Part shown: positions 23,801 to 37,300 of the stretch, piece by piece
Layout: each line of letters starts with the position of its first letter
Numbering within the stretch: the stretch's first letter is position 1
DNA from: Nematostella vectensis
Taxonomy: Eukaryota > Cnidaria > Anthozoa > Actiniaria > Edwardsiidae
Length of the DNA: 64,000 bases
NCBI RefSeq assembly: GCF_932526225.1
Contig: NC_064039.1
Span: 2,989,001 to 3,053,000 of the forward strand
Direction of reading: 5' to 3'
Translations under genes and position numbers: made by a program
Notes under the pieces: generated by a model
Databases searched by the model: none
The model's input: only the letters and a program-made list of their open reading frames with translations
Told to the model about the DNA's origin: nothing

Positions 23801-24407
23801 AATTCTCGAAGTACTACATCCCCTTAATAAACCGCAACTACCTGTATCCTTGATGCTAGAATGAAATTGTCGATGTTATTAGTGCAAATAGGGTGTTTTT
23901 TTTCGGATTCAAGTCACAATACAGCGGCAAACAACAAGATGCCAAAGCGCCGGGGTAGGGGGAGTAAAAATGCTCACGAGCAGTGGTGGGTGGTGGTTAC
24001 TAAAAATAGCCAGACTCGGAATCGACATGGCGCGCATCTTAGCTCTCTTGATTGAATTGAAACAAAACTTGTTGACTACATATCGTTAGGTTTGATGTTG
24101 TATAGATTTTGACTCCTTAGAATCCCCCCACCCCTTCAGTGTACAAACAATTATCGATCCCCCTTTTCTAATAACCCCCAGATTTCCATCAGAGCCCCCA
24201 AAAGCCACCCCCCCCCCCCCCCCCCCCCCTTTATCTTCTTTGGTATTTACCAACTGAAATCGAACTCTTGCTGCTTGGGTTTCCTGTGTTTGTAGCCACG
24301 AGCCAAAGCTAGAAAGACAGCGGCTAAACACCATAGAGAACCCGCCTTTTTTAGACCAAGCCATACTTTTCTCAGCACCTTTCGGCAATTTGTGGTAAGG
24401 CTACACC
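20855..24407. other. Intergenic DNA
   Basis: About 3.5 kb with only short, unrecognised frames. 24208-24229 is a C tract, and 24236-24306 (minus) contains a tRNA-like B box (GAGTTCGATTTC) of probable SINE origin. The final part should contain the promoter of the DUF1772 gene. No coding exon is supported. Confidence 0.5.
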
Positions 24408-25208
24408 ATGGGATTTGACTGTGAGACGTTCTTCCCCATCCTTAAAGCAGCAACAACAATAACATGTGGAGTGTTCGTTGGAGGGGCCGTTTATATCAAC
24501 GTTGTTGAGCACCCAGCTCGTATGACACTGGATGATACAAAACAGTGTCACAAACAGTGGATGGAGAGCTTCGATAGGTGCGTTTACCTCTAGTAAGCCG
24601 CACTCACATTGTCGAGAAAGCTCGATAACGACCTTTGATCCCTCGAATATAATATTGGTACACCAAGACTACCTTTACAAACCCTTGAAATTGCTTAGAG
24701 TAATTCATTTCTGTTGAGAAATGCTTAGCTGACTTGCTAACACACTGGGCCACCCGTGATTCCATGATATGAAATTTTTCCTCTTTGGCAAAGCTCTTAT
24801 TGGGGAAGGTGCTTATTTTAAGGGGTGTTTATTTAAGAAATTATGGTATCCAGCCTGTTTCACATCCATAACCTTTGCATCCGCAGGGCAAGAGTATTCC
24901 AAGGAAGGTTAGCCCTCTCTACAGTTCTCACAGGTGCCGGTGCGTATTACTGTAACCCTTCCAAGGGACTTAGCTTCCTTATCGGTGGTTGTTCCATGGC
25001 AGTGATCTTCCCCTTTACTCTGTTTGTCCTGAAACCTGCTTCTATCGACCCAATCTATGATAAGGAGATCACTTCAAAACAGCCAGAGGATTTCGTCAGA
25101 GGCACAATCGATAAGTGGAACAAGTACCATGCTGTTCGAAGTGTCATTGCATTTGGTGTGTTTGTTGGTTTGGTCTCTGAGCTTGTCCATGGCAAACCAT
25201 TGTTCTGA
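24408..25208 (+). CDS. DUF1772 (anthrone oxygenase-like) small membrane protein
   Basis: Two exons, 24408..24577 and 24887..25208 (GT-AG, phase 2), give 163 aa. Four hydrophobic segments are visible: residues about 9-28 (AATTITCGVFVGGAVYINVV), about 59-80 (ALSTVLTGAGAYYC), about 83-104 (GLSFLIGGCSMAVIFPFTLFV), and near the C-terminus (SVIAFGVFVGLVSELV). The signatures are VEHPARM in the first loop, FTLFVLKP after TM3, and WNKYHAVRSVI before TM4. This arrangement is that of the DUF1772 family, common in bacteria and fungi, some of whose members are called anthrone oxygenases. The reaction of animal members is not known to me. An AATAAA at 25432-25437 probably ends the mRNA. Confidence 0.75.
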
Positions 25209-26744
25209 GCTTTTAAAAGACTGCAAAGATCTGACCTGTAGCACTGAGACAAAGCAACTGAATCATGTATACAGAAGAATGTGTGCATGTAAAGGGTGCA
25301 TGTGATGTTGGTAGACCTGATAGAAGATTATATAATTTCCAGCAATGCAAAATGATTTTTAGAATGTATAGAATACTTTTATTCTTCCATCATACAGTAG
25401 AAATGAATGAAACATTGCAGTATCAATTGTTAATAAATTGATCAAATGTATCAGTGATTTTGTCATTATAATCCAGCACTTTCTTGAGACTGTTTAAAAA
25501 ATACAGTATATAGTACACTTTACTAGGGCGTTCTAGTACCATAGTTTCCTTGAGTTCAACTGAAGTTTTGAGAACTGAAACACATCTGTCACTCTGTCAC
25601 ACAAGGCACTTAGTCTCACTGTCTTTGCGTTACAGGGGTGGGCTAAAAAAGTTTGTTTCACATCTCTCTTTTATCTGGATCTTATCTTATATGGATATCT
25701 GGATAACACAAATAAAATGGATAATCTTTGATTTTTTTTTTTTTTTTTTTTGCATTTTATTCCATTACAGTTAAATTGAGTTATTTGTGGTCTAAGTAAA
25801 CAAACATTTCTTTTTAGGTACTGAAATTATTGAAAGCTCTGTAAAAGTGTATTGTTATGTCAACATTTTACTATAAGCCTTTACTCTCTGTCCTCTGATG
25901 TTTTTTTTATTACACCATCTGTCTTGAGTGTGATATAAATTATCTCTTTTCCTTGAATCAAGTGCAAATTTTCACCCTGATTCTGAAAGTACAGCAAAAC
26001 CTTGATACAGTATAAGAATAGATGGGAAAACAATAGAAAAATGCAATATTATTTCCCATATACTGTATTTTACTGTTGTCAGGACTTGATAACTATACCG
26101 AGATTATTATTATACTGAGATATCATTATATCATGGATTGCTATATCTATGTCTCACTCTACTAATAGTATGTTGATTTGCAAACTGTAAATTTACTGAA
26201 ATCCAAATAATAAGCTGAGTACACAGGTTTTTTGTCTTCGTATGCTGTGGATTTTTCTGGCAGTCCCTTGGGGAAGTAAGACCCTATTAGAAACGTATAT
26301 CCTGGATTTTTTTTATTAGTTGATTTCCTGACAACATTTCAGGATTTCTACTACAAAATATTGTGTACGGATAAATTCAAAACCTTAAAAAATGGATAAA
26401 GAGTGATAAACATATTTTTAAGGTTGTAGTTAGTGAGGGCAAAGCCAGGGAAGAGGGCCCTCTTGCAGCCAAAAAATACTGTAAATGTATGGGAAACAAT
26501 TCAAAATACTGAAGAAAAAGTCTTATAAAACACCTTTTGGGCCTCCTTTTATAAAAAGAAATACTGGCTCAGCCCCTGTAGGGTAGTTGACAATAAAGGT
26601 TTAAGCACACTCTAATAACTTGTATTTACAATTTTTCTAAAATCCTTTGGCAACAAAGGCTGCAAACAAAAATTTGATACAATTAAATTGTACTTGGTAT
26701 AAACATTATTTACAAAAATAATAATCTTTATTCCTGGAAATACA
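25209..26744. other. 3' UTR of DUF1772 gene and intergenic DNA
   Basis: Starts with the DUF1772 gene 3' UTR (AATAAA at 25432). The rest is AT-rich with a T tract at 25733-25751. Minus-strand poly(A) candidates for the ETS gene lie at its right edge, e.g. TTTATT at 26727-26732. No coding exon is supported. Confidence 0.5.
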
Positions 26745-29700
26745 TCAAGATGGGTATGGCCTCCCACTTGGTGTCTTACAGAACTTATACGTGAGTCTCT
26801 GGCCACTAACTTTGGCTAAAATATCTTTGCTATAATAGTATCTTAGAGCCCGGCTGAGCTTGTCATATGTCATGTTCTTACGCTTCTTGTGCTTGCCCCA
26901 GAGTTTGGCAACACCGTTGTGATCCACCATACGAAATACCCCTTTTTGGGGATTTTGCCATGCTATGTACTTCTCATATTTCTTGTCAGTGACCAGGTAG
27001 TGCAGGAATTCCCAAAGGTACTGACAACCATCTATTGACCCAGCTGTCATAGAATAATAAAACTTGTCAACTCTATAAAAACCAAGATAGTACATCTCAA
27101 CATTTCTAGGGGATGTGGTGTTGTACTTAATAGCCTGCCATATTAGAGAGAAAATAGTACCTTTTGGGTTTTTTTTGGACATTTTAGAGTTTTTACATTA
27201 AGTGTGCAGGTCCATACCCACTTTACAAAAAAGTTTGACTTTTAGACTATGACATACCAGAGTGATTTAGAATGCCTTTAAATCTAATTTGCTTATGCTT
27301 TTTATAGTTTTGTCTACAATTGCTAACAGGTATTTTGACTTTTAGACTATGACATACCAGAGTGATTTAGAATGCCTTTTTTAAATCTAATTTGCTTATG
27401 CTTTATAGTTTTGTCTAAAATTGCTAACAGGTAATGGACTTCCCGTACCCAGGGGGGTGCATTCCTGAACTCCCCTGGGTATGGGCCTGAGATAACCTAT
27501 TTTAACAAAAAAAATTGTTTTCTCTGAAATATTTTAAACTTGCCTTGACCTTCCTTTGCCTTTATCTTTTTCTTTTGTGTACTTTTTGACAGTTCTGAAC
27601 CACATTCTGAACAAAAGATCATAAAATCACATTTCTTTCAATCAAAATAAAATGATAATAAAAGCAATTGATTGATATGAGAATAGAAAAGTTAACATTT
27701 ATCCATTTAACTACACATTTTAAGTTGAATGTGAATTTCAAATAAATCATACATACCATTACAACTATTCTTATCCTTATCCTTGTAGTCTGCATCTTTT
27801 AAATGCTTGGGTTCTGCTTTCTTTGGACTCTCTGCAAATGATTTGATAAGGAATATATATATGTTAATTTATAAAACAAAGTTTTCTAGAACAAAGCATA
27901 AGTCATTAGATTGTGAAATATAGAGGGTTGTGACTTTCTTACTTTAGTGGTCACTTATAGCTTCAATAGTACCTTGCATATCCTCCATTTCTGCTTCAAT
28001 GCCTGAGTCACAACTAAAATCCATCTCACTGTCTGAAGACAAAGCTTGATCTAAAAAAAATCAAAATATTTAGAATGTTATGCAGAAATGCATTTGGTTT
28101 TAAGAAATAGGTGTGGATGTGTAAAATAAGATTTAACAGGAAGGGCATGGCAACATAAAACAAAGAATAGTATTTCATAATATGTGCAGCCATAGTATGT
28201 GGACCGCCATTACCTGAGACATTCAAAATACTGAGAACATCATCTTCTGATAGTTCAGAGATGTCAGAGCAGTCTGGTAGCGAGTCTTCACACTGATTAA
28301 AAAACTCTTTGGAAAAACCTAAGAAGACAATAATTTTAAATAATTGGAAATTATAGATATAAATTTAAATCCTACGTAGGTCACATGCAAAAACATCAGA
28401 TATGTGATCTCATTTCCTAAAACTTTGAGTGTGTACAAGTGAAAGGGGTGTGTATTCAAAAGGGGCTAGCCCAGTCAATAAAGGAAATCCCTATTGTTTG
28501 ATAAATACTACTTTTATTTACCATTTTTCGTGTTTTCTTCTTGTGAGGATGTCTCCACATCCACAACCACATCAAACTGTGTATCATCAAACGGTCCAAA
28601 ATCTGTGTCTATATTTTTAGCTGTAACACAAATATGAGGATAGTAAGTAAGTAGAAACAAGTGTATTGTAATAAATGCTCTATTTTCATCATTGTGGTAG
28701 AAATCAGTTGATTAAATTGATTCTTATCTTGTTTGTTAAGTTTGTTTGCATTTTGTTTGCTTGGGTTGCTATTGTTACCTTCTATTGGGTAGCCACTAGC
28801 ATATAGGACATTCTGTATTGCCTCTAGTGTTATTGTGGTGGCGATAATAGGGGCTGCAGTAGCTATCCTGGTTTCTGTCATTGGCATGGAAAGCCACTCC
28901 TCAAGTAACTGGCTACTAAGTACTGGTGTTTCGGCCTAAAGCAAGTAGATAAAGATATATCAATATATATGTATACACAAGAAGGTTGACTTACATGGGG
29001 GTAGTGGCTCAATAGCACTTTATATCATCAAATAAATAAAAAATTTGCCTGAAGATTTGTGATGGTAGAATAAAGTATTTTGTGGGATGGATTTAGAGAC
29101 GTATACAATGAATAAATACACCTTAGGCTTGACGTGTCTGGGCTAATTCGGTTAGGTGTTAGACAAAGGATTGACCCTTCCCCTGATGTGTCACATGCTT
29201 TGATGGGCCTCCTCGCATGCCTTATCACGTCCTCAATAAAGCTACATCCTCTCCTTCCCAGAACTATGTGCAGCTTTACACACAATGCCAAAATAACTAA
29301 ACCATTTCCCCGACAAATTGACACGAAAAGCAGAGAACGCTATATAATTGGCCAAGATTTATTGATCTATTATTCTTTATCCTAGTCCATTTATTTTTGT
29401 TTACTTTACGATTCATTCAACCAAAGAAGGAAAAATATGCAAATTTCTGTACCTAATTCGACAGCGATAATTTTGATTGTCTTTTTTACGGAACTGATTC
29501 AATCAGTATATATTTAAAAATTTTATATGGCTTCATGTCATGTCTTTATGTAACATAAAATATGAACCAATAATTATTAACTAGTGTTCGAGCATTTAGT
29601 ATAAATAACCATAGATCAGCATGGTACAAAATGCTCTACGTAATTCGCGTGTTCCAAAGCGCACCACGGTCGCCTATAACATTCAGAAGAACATCAAATA

Positions 29701-29760
29701 AAAAACTATTTCAGAATAGTATGCATTTACCTCAGATTTTTCCAACTTCAATTTTTCCAT
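26745..29760 (-). CDS. ETS-domain transcription factor
   Basis: Seven coding exons: c(29731..29760), c(28779..28935), c(28522..28620), c(28214..28318), c(27973..28050), c(27757..27831), c(26745..27043), closing at 281 codons (280 aa). The last exon encodes an ETS winged helix-turn-helix: YLWEFLHYLVTDKKYEKYIA, then GVFRMVDHNGVAKLWGKHK and the DNA-recognition helix KLSRALRYYYSKDILAKV, which binds GGA(A/T) cores in the nucleus. The protein ends a few residues after the domain (TPSGRPYPS). The N-terminal 180 residues are acidic and Ser-rich (DSLPDCSDISELSEDD, SSDSEMDFSCDSGIEAE), a plausible activation region, then a Lys-rich linker. No Pointed/SAM domain is evident. The ETS domain has features of the ELF and ETV6 groups but I do not assign a subfamily. 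Upstream 5' UTR exons are possible. Confidence 0.88.
27234..27432. repeat. Tandem duplication in ETS gene intron
   Basis: A block of about 98 bp (TTGACTTTTAGACTATGACA to TTGCTAACAGGTA) occurs twice in a row with a few differences. Recent local duplication next to the last ETS exon. Confidence 0.85.
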
Positions 29761-31306
29761 GCTCTGGTACTGTTTTTCTAGCCTAGAGGCTGAACTAAAT
29801 GAAAGCAAAACACATGATTATTTTGCTAGCGAAGACTAGGCCTTCTCAGTAATATTATATAAGTTAGTGAAAACTATCCAAGGACAGTCGTGGGTAGGTG
29901 ATATTAAGTATTCAATCGTAGTAAAAAATACTATAACAGCTTACTTTGCAAAGTTTGGGGTAGCTTTGTTTTGTTTTTCTTCAGACGAACTTGAAACGCA
30001 CCGAAGCCTTCTTCACCTCGCGTAAGCAGCTAGGTTATCTTCCCTTCCGAGCAAGAATATTCAAGCGTTACACCCCGGGAATAAGACACAAGCTTTTTGT
30101 AGTTTAATGTGCCTGGACAAGCATTTCTAAGCAAGAATATATGATCTCAAGTTAAAATTTAGGGCAGTGTTCGATTCTGTTGGATTGAGATCCTTGAGAT
30201 CCGCGATGTGATTGGCTGAGAGCTGCTAATCACCCCATATATGGCAGAATGTGTCAAATTATAAGATGAATCAGACCTCACATGATCGTTTCAGTGGTGT
30301 AAGGCGCTGGCACTCGGCCAATCATAGAACGGCGTCAAATTACCGGGAATCCCCATTTAGACTAAAATGACGTATTGCCGATTCTTCATTTTCTAAATTT
30401 AGAAGCTTGGCAGCTTAGTAAAAGCCACGAAAGGTCCTTATTCATCTCGGAGACACCGAAATTCTATAGATAATAACAATGAACGCATGGCCCTCAACAG
30501 AAACAAAATAAATAAAAGCTATTTTCAAATACTGTTTAGAGCAAAACCGAAACTATTTACAATAACAATCCTTTCTTTTCAATCCATCTTTTAGGGTTGT
30601 GTTACTAACTGTATTTATATATATTTTTATCTAAGTGATTTCAAAGGGAAGAAAATTATATCATGATCTCAATGAGGTTTGACGATTGTCGTAAAATTTG
30701 CGTCATCAAAAGCTCAATCTAGTTATTACATTAGCACGAAAAATTGGTATAGGTCGAGTTCTATATCAGAATTGATCCGTTTTACTTCGAGTTTTATCTG
30801 GATTGAGCCGCTTTTTGTCAAAAATGTCAAGTTAACAAATGTTGTAAAAAGATATATTAGCATAGATTTCTGTTCACGTCTATATTCGCATGCAATACTG
30901 ATACCATTCATATTTTTTGTGTGCAGTCATGGTCAGCCTTTATCATAAAAATTCTGTGAAAGATTGGTACTAGTATTCTAACACAGCTACCCCATTTTTT
31001 CCCCAAATTTTCTAGATGCCTACTTCATTTCCAACGTTTGCGAACATAGTTATATCTTAACTATGCTTTCTTTAAATATTCATGTTACGTTTTAATTTTA
31101 CATTTGCTCATGCACAGAAACACGCGTCTGTATTTTATATTTTTCTACATTCGCCGTTACGTCACTCTACAGTCACGTGACCGGTATTGTGCCAGTAAAA
31201 TACGTTATAAGTTTGAAGTTTCGTTTCATTCGACCATCTAAAGAAAAAGCTGCAAGGTCTACTAAGGAGGAAAATTACGGTAAATCGACCTTATTCGAAG
31301 CGCAGA
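29761..31306. other. Divergent intergenic region between ETS gene and KMT5B/C-like gene
   Basis: About 1.5 kb holding both promoters (ETS minus, KMT5 plus). ORFs here are short and AT-biased. No TATA box or other motif is called. Confidence 0.45.
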
Positions 31307-34300
31307 ATGGTTTTAAATACACCAGAGGGATTAAAACCTGGCATTTCTCGAGCAAGACAACTGGCAGAAAGCGATGACATTGCAAGCAGTCTGGTAGTCG
31401 ATTCGGTTCTTGGGTTTACGACACACAAAATGGCTGCCAGGTTCCGACCGCTCAAAATCGATGCCACAGTAGTCAAAAGGGCTTTGCTGAGATTTCTAAA
31501 CGATGGGGACGTCGATAAAGCATACGACGAAATAGTTTTCAATGCTGGCGATTGGGGACGCTGTTACTTCTTGAACAAATCGAAGAATCAAATTGCTGCA
31601 TTCAAAGACCATGTGAGTAGAAAACATAGGTGCATCCCGTTATGTTGTCAGACATTTTACATTTATAGTTTATTTTCTCTATTGGGAGAATACTATAAAT
31701 TTTTCATTAGAATTTGGTATTCCGTAATGAAACAATATATTACTGTTGATAGCGCTTTGATTTTTTTGAAATAATTCCTTCACACGCTACGTCATTAAGT
31801 TTGGATTCACGTGTACAGTAGAAAAGCGCTTATCTATAGCCGGGTGTTTCATGTTAGTTCCTGTCATGTCGGAAAATATTAAAAGCCGTCTGGTATAACT
31901 GCACCTGTTATTGTAGGATTTTTCTCGTGTTGTGTATTTGCCCAGGGCCTCTGTGGGTGTGTCTGTCTGAATAACACATTTATGACTTCCTCTTTCGTTT
32001 AGAACCTTTGTTCGCTCTTCCGGTTGGCACACAACCGTAAATTCAAAATTTCTACTTACCAGCATACATGTGTTTGGTGCCATTAACTTGTTGCTTTCAT
32101 TTTATGCATTTTCGTGCATGCATTTCCCTTCATTAAATTTAAATTTATTAAAGTTCTTAAAACCTTTCACTTATATCAATCTACCCAAAAGAAAGCATAG
32201 ATAAACTTTCAAATTCTGGGAATTGAATTTGATTTAAATTTTAATTTTCTACTGATCTTTGATAAATTTCCAGGCCATGTGAAAGGAGATTGTATCAAGT
32301 GAATAATTCCAAGTTTTAGCGCGAAAATCTAAAACCGTTTTATCCGTTTTAAATCCGTTAAAATTCCGAGACTGCAATACCACATAATGTTAGCGAAGTT
32401 TTTTTTTTATTGCAATGCTACCCACAATAAAGGGAAGAATAATTTAAAATCAAGAATTATATGCGAAAAAAGAAAATGTCCTTTTGTTGTAGGTTTCCAA
32501 AACAGTGCGCACTCAGGGGATTTTTTTGAGGGCCATATGTAAGAAAACTGTATTTTGGTTAATATGCTACCCTAGGTAAATAAACATTATTGTATTGTAT
32601 TGTAGAATGTCGCCATTCTTGATTGCGAATGCAGCACATGCACAATGCAAAAAACAATTCATAGACTAAAAAATATCTGCTAAATTTTGCAGATTCGGTT
32701 ACTGAAGTTGAATAATGATTTGACTACCAGGTTGAGATTTAAAGATGACGGTAAAACTTGTAACCACACAACAATCTTCAGCAGTACCTTAAAAGACATG
32801 ACGGACGGGAACTGGTTTAGCACGCGCATATGTTTTCTCATGTAATTTGTGTGACATCTCGATCTACGTCAAAAATGACTGGACCTGAGCCTTCCAGTTC
32901 ACGACCTTTTTTCCAAAGGTTGACCAAAATACCTCAATATTACAGATTTTTACGAGAGAGTTATTCGCAAGAATGCGCATTTTATAGGTTCCATACGAAC
33001 CACATATCATTTGGAAGGTGAAAAGAATCGACCAAATCTATCAACTCTGAAAGGTTATGTGGACTTAAAGTTCTCATTTTCCATTGTCCATAGCCTACAT
33101 ACTGTTGCTAGCTAGTAACCACTAAGCATTTGACTATTTATTTATTTTTTTTTTCATTTTTATTATATCTATTGTTATGATGATGATTATCATTATTATT
33201 ATAATTGTTATCATCATTATTATGCAGATACCGTATCATCTAGGCTTTCCTGAAGGGTAGACCAGTGGGGATTGTAAAATTGAAAAATTAATCTAGATGA
33301 TTTTCCTTTTCATTTTCAAAGTCCTCTGGTTAGGATCTTTCAAGGATTGGTATCTAGCAGGTCAGGTTTAGTTGTTTATAAATAATAGAATAAATTACAA
33401 AATGCATTGACCCGATAGAGGTGTTTTTCTAGCTAATATGCCATAAAAAGGTGAAGGTTTACCTTTTGGGTATAAATGATGATGTTTACAAGGCCAAAAT
33501 GGAACTCGGTAGTAATCTCACATAAGAATTTACAGCAATTTATTCAGAGAGTTGGACTGTAGGGGAAACCATGTGGGCAACACCAGATTGTGTCTACTAG
33601 TCCACTTTAAAAAACAAGGACACCTGTCCCTTTGTCTTACATAAATTTCCCTGCACACATCTTACCTGATCCTTGTAACAACAGATCTTGACTGAATAAA
33701 CTAAACCACAAAGTCAATGATCAGGGAAATGCGAAAAAAGTTATTTCATGTGTGAAAATCTATTACACAGAAAGCCCAAAAACTTGTTCCAATTTTTCTT
33801 CCATTGGGTGCATCCAGAATGCTTCTCCGTAGAGAAGAAACACATAGCCATTACAACTCCACCCCGCTAGACCTGACACCACACCTCGCCCGTATTATCA
33901 GCCCTGCCAGACTATCTTGAACATGTTGCTGAGGGTGTACAGCGTAGAGCCCTTCGCATTATATACTCCCTGGCTTGAGTTATCAGTAGAGCCCTTCGCA
34001 TCATACTCCCTGTCTTGAGTTATCAGTAGAGCCCTTCGCATCATACTCCCTGTCTTGAGTTATTACTGAGGGTGTACAGCGTAGAGCCCTTCGCATCATA
34101 CTCCCTGCCTTGAGTTATCAGTAGAGCCCTTCGCATCATACTCCCTGTTTTGAGTTATCAGTAGAGCCCTTGGCATCATACTCCCTGTCTTGAGTTATTA
34201 CTGAGGGTGTACAGCGTAGAGCCCTTGGCATCATACTCCTTGTCTTGAGTTATTACTGAGGGTGTACAGCGTAGAGCCCTTTGCATCATACTCCCTGTCT

Positions 34301-37300
34301 TGAGTTATTATTGAGGGTGTACAGCGTAGAGCCCTTCGCATCATACTCCCTGTCTTGAGTTATCAGTAGAGCCCTTTGCATCATACTCCCTGTCTTGAGT
34401 TATTACTGAGGGTGTACAGCGTAGAGCCCTTCGCATCATACTCCCTGTCTTGAGTTATCAGTAGAGCCCTTCGCATCATACTCCCTGTCTTGAGTTATCA
34501 GTAGAGCCCTTTGCATCATACTCCCTGTTTTGAGTTATCAGTAGAGCCCTTCGCATCATACTCCCTGTCTTGAGTTATTACTGAGGGTGTACAGCGTAGA
34601 GCTCTTGGCATCATACTCCCTGTCTTGAGTTATTACTGAGGGTGTACAGCGTCGAGCCCTTCGCACCATACTCCCTGTCTTGAGTTACCAGTAGAGCCCT
34701 TCGCATCATACTCCCTGTCTTGAGTTATCAGTAGAGCCCTTCGCATCATACTCCCTGTCTTGAGTTATTACTGAGGGTGTACAGCGTAGAGCCCTTCGCA
34801 TCATACTCCCTGTCTTGAGTTATCAGTAGAGCCCTTTGCATCATACTCCCTGTTTTGAGTTATCAGTAGAGCCCTTCGCATCATACTCCCTGTCTTGAGT
34901 TATTACTGAGGGTGTACAGCGTAGAGCTCTTGGCATCATACTCCCTGTCTTGAGTTATTACTGAGGGTGTACAGCGTCGAGCCCTTCGCACCATACTCCC
35001 TGTCTTGAGTTATCAGTAGAGCCCTTCGCATCATACTCCCTGTCTTGAGTTATCAGTAGAGCCCTTCGCATCATACTCCCTGTCTTGAGTTATCAGTAGA
35101 GCCCTTCGCATCATACTCCCTGTCTTGAGTTATTACTGAGGGTGTACAGCGTAGAGCCCTTCGTATCATACTCCCTGTCTTGAGTTATCAGTAGAGCCCT
35201 TTGCATCATACTCCCTGTCTTGAGTTATCAGTAGAGCCCTTCGCATCATACTCCCTGTCTAGAGTTATCAGTAGAGCCCTTTTCATCATACTCCCTGTCT
35301 TGAGTTATCAGTAGAGCCCTTGGCATCATACTCCCTGTCTTGAGTTATTACTGAGGGTGTACAGCGTCGAGCCCTTCGCACCATACTCCCTCTCTTGAGT
35401 TATCAGTAGAGCCCTTCGCATCATACTCCCTGTCTTGAGTTATCAGTAGAGCCCTTCGCATCATACTCCCTGTCTTGAGTTATCAGTAGAGCCCTTCGCA
35501 TCATACTCCCTGTCTTGAGTTATTACTGAGGGTGTACAGCGTAGAGCCCTTCGCATCATACTCCCTGTCTTGAGTTATCAGTAGAGCCCTTTGCATCATA
35601 CTCCCTGTCTTGAGTTATCAGTAGAGCCCTTGGCATCATACTCCCTGTCTTGAGTTATTTTTGAGGGTGTACAGCGTAGGGCCCTTCGCATCATACTCCC
35701 TGTCTTGAGTTATCAGTAGAGCCCTTGGCATCATACTCCCTGTCTTGAGTTATCAGTAGAGCCCTTCGCATCATACTCCCTGTCTTGAGTTATCAGCAGA
35801 GCCCTTGACATCATACTCCCTGTCTTGAGTTATCAGTAGAGCCCTTCGCATCGTACTCCCTGTCTTGAGTTATCAGTAGAGCCCTTCGCATCGTACTCCC
35901 CGTCTTGAGTTATCAGTAGAGCCCTTCGCATCATACTCCCTGTCTTGAGTTATCAGTAGAGCCCTTCGCATCATACTCCCTGTCTCGAGTTATCAGTAGA
36001 GCCCTTCGCATCATACTCCCTGTCTTGAGTTATCAGTAGAGCCCTTCGCATCATACTCCCTGTCTTGAGTTATCAGTAGAGCCCTTCGCATCATACTCCC
36101 CGTCTTGAGTTATCAGTAGAGCCCTTCGCATCATACTCCCTGTCTTGAGTTATCAGTAGAGCCCTTTGCATCATACTCCCTGTCTTGAGTTATCAGTAGA
36201 GCCCTTCGCATCGTACTCCCCTTCTTGAGTTATCAGTAGAGCCCTTCGCATCGTACTCCCTGTCTTGAGTTATCAGTAGAGCCCTTCGCATCGTACTCCC
36301 TGTCTTGAGTTATCAGTAGAGCCCTTCGCATCATACTCCCTGTCTTGAGTTATCAGTAGAGCCCTTCGCATTATACTCCCTGTCTTGAGTTATCAGTAGA
36401 GCCCTTCGCATCATACTCCCCGTCTTGAGTTATCAGGTTGCTCTGGAAGTTACTTCTGTCCGTGCGCGGTTCAGAGCCCTTGAAATCAGTGCTAAGCGTG
36501 CATGGTATCCACCATCATGGGTATTCTATCAGGTCAGGGAGTACCAATGCTCTTACTCCAAGACCTCGCACAAACAGACTAAGCAAGCATATACTTTTTT
36601 TTTAAATGACTGAGAAAAAACAGTGTCTTATTTTACGATACTTATGTATATAGTTAGACAGAGGAGAAAAATTGCATGAAATGTTCCAATTCTCAATATA
36701 TAAGCTTAAGATTCCGCATACAAGGAGTTCCTGTGACCAAAAGCTTAATTCAAAATTTTAAAGAAATTTTGAAGATATGAAATTTAGATATAAGTGAGCA
36801 AAGTTCGCTTAATTTCTGATCAGAGCCCAACTTCTCCCTAAAAACAAGGAGAATTCATAATTTGAACATTTGAAAATTGCACTTCAAGCCTCATATCTTG
36901 AAGACGTAGCCATTAGAAAAAAATACTTTTGATATGTTGGTTTACATAACATAAGGAACCTCTATGCAAAAATTCAAGCTTAACAAACTTAACCAGACCT
37001 TATTTTGGGAAAACTTGCCCTTTTTTTGCTCTGTCATATAGTTATATATACATTAGGATATTTTTTTAAGGAAATTTTTTTGTTGATAATTTTAGATGCT
37101 AAGATACATTGGGATCTTTCATCGAGATGCAGGCTTCAAGATACACAAGTGTAACCGCTATTCTGGCGAGTCTAATGGTGCCAAAGTTGTGTCAACTGGC
37201 CACTGGTGGGTACTGTTCGTAATTACTGTATGAACTTTAGATTGGGGGAGCACACAAAAAGTTGATTTTAGCACTTATCTGAGGTTACATCAAATGTTGA

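Noticed and set aside
24236-24306. Possible tRNA gene (minus)
   Set aside because: A good B box (GAGTTCGATTTC) but no convincing cloverleaf, anticodon arm or terminator. More likely a SINE head.
24086-24388. 100-codon minus-strand frame upstream of the DUF1772 gene
   Set aside because: Contains a Gly run from the C tract at 24208 and overlaps a SINE-like segment.
33930-36440. CRISPR-like array
   Set aside because: Units are contiguous 40/55-bp tandem repeats without unique spacers, in a eukaryotic intron.
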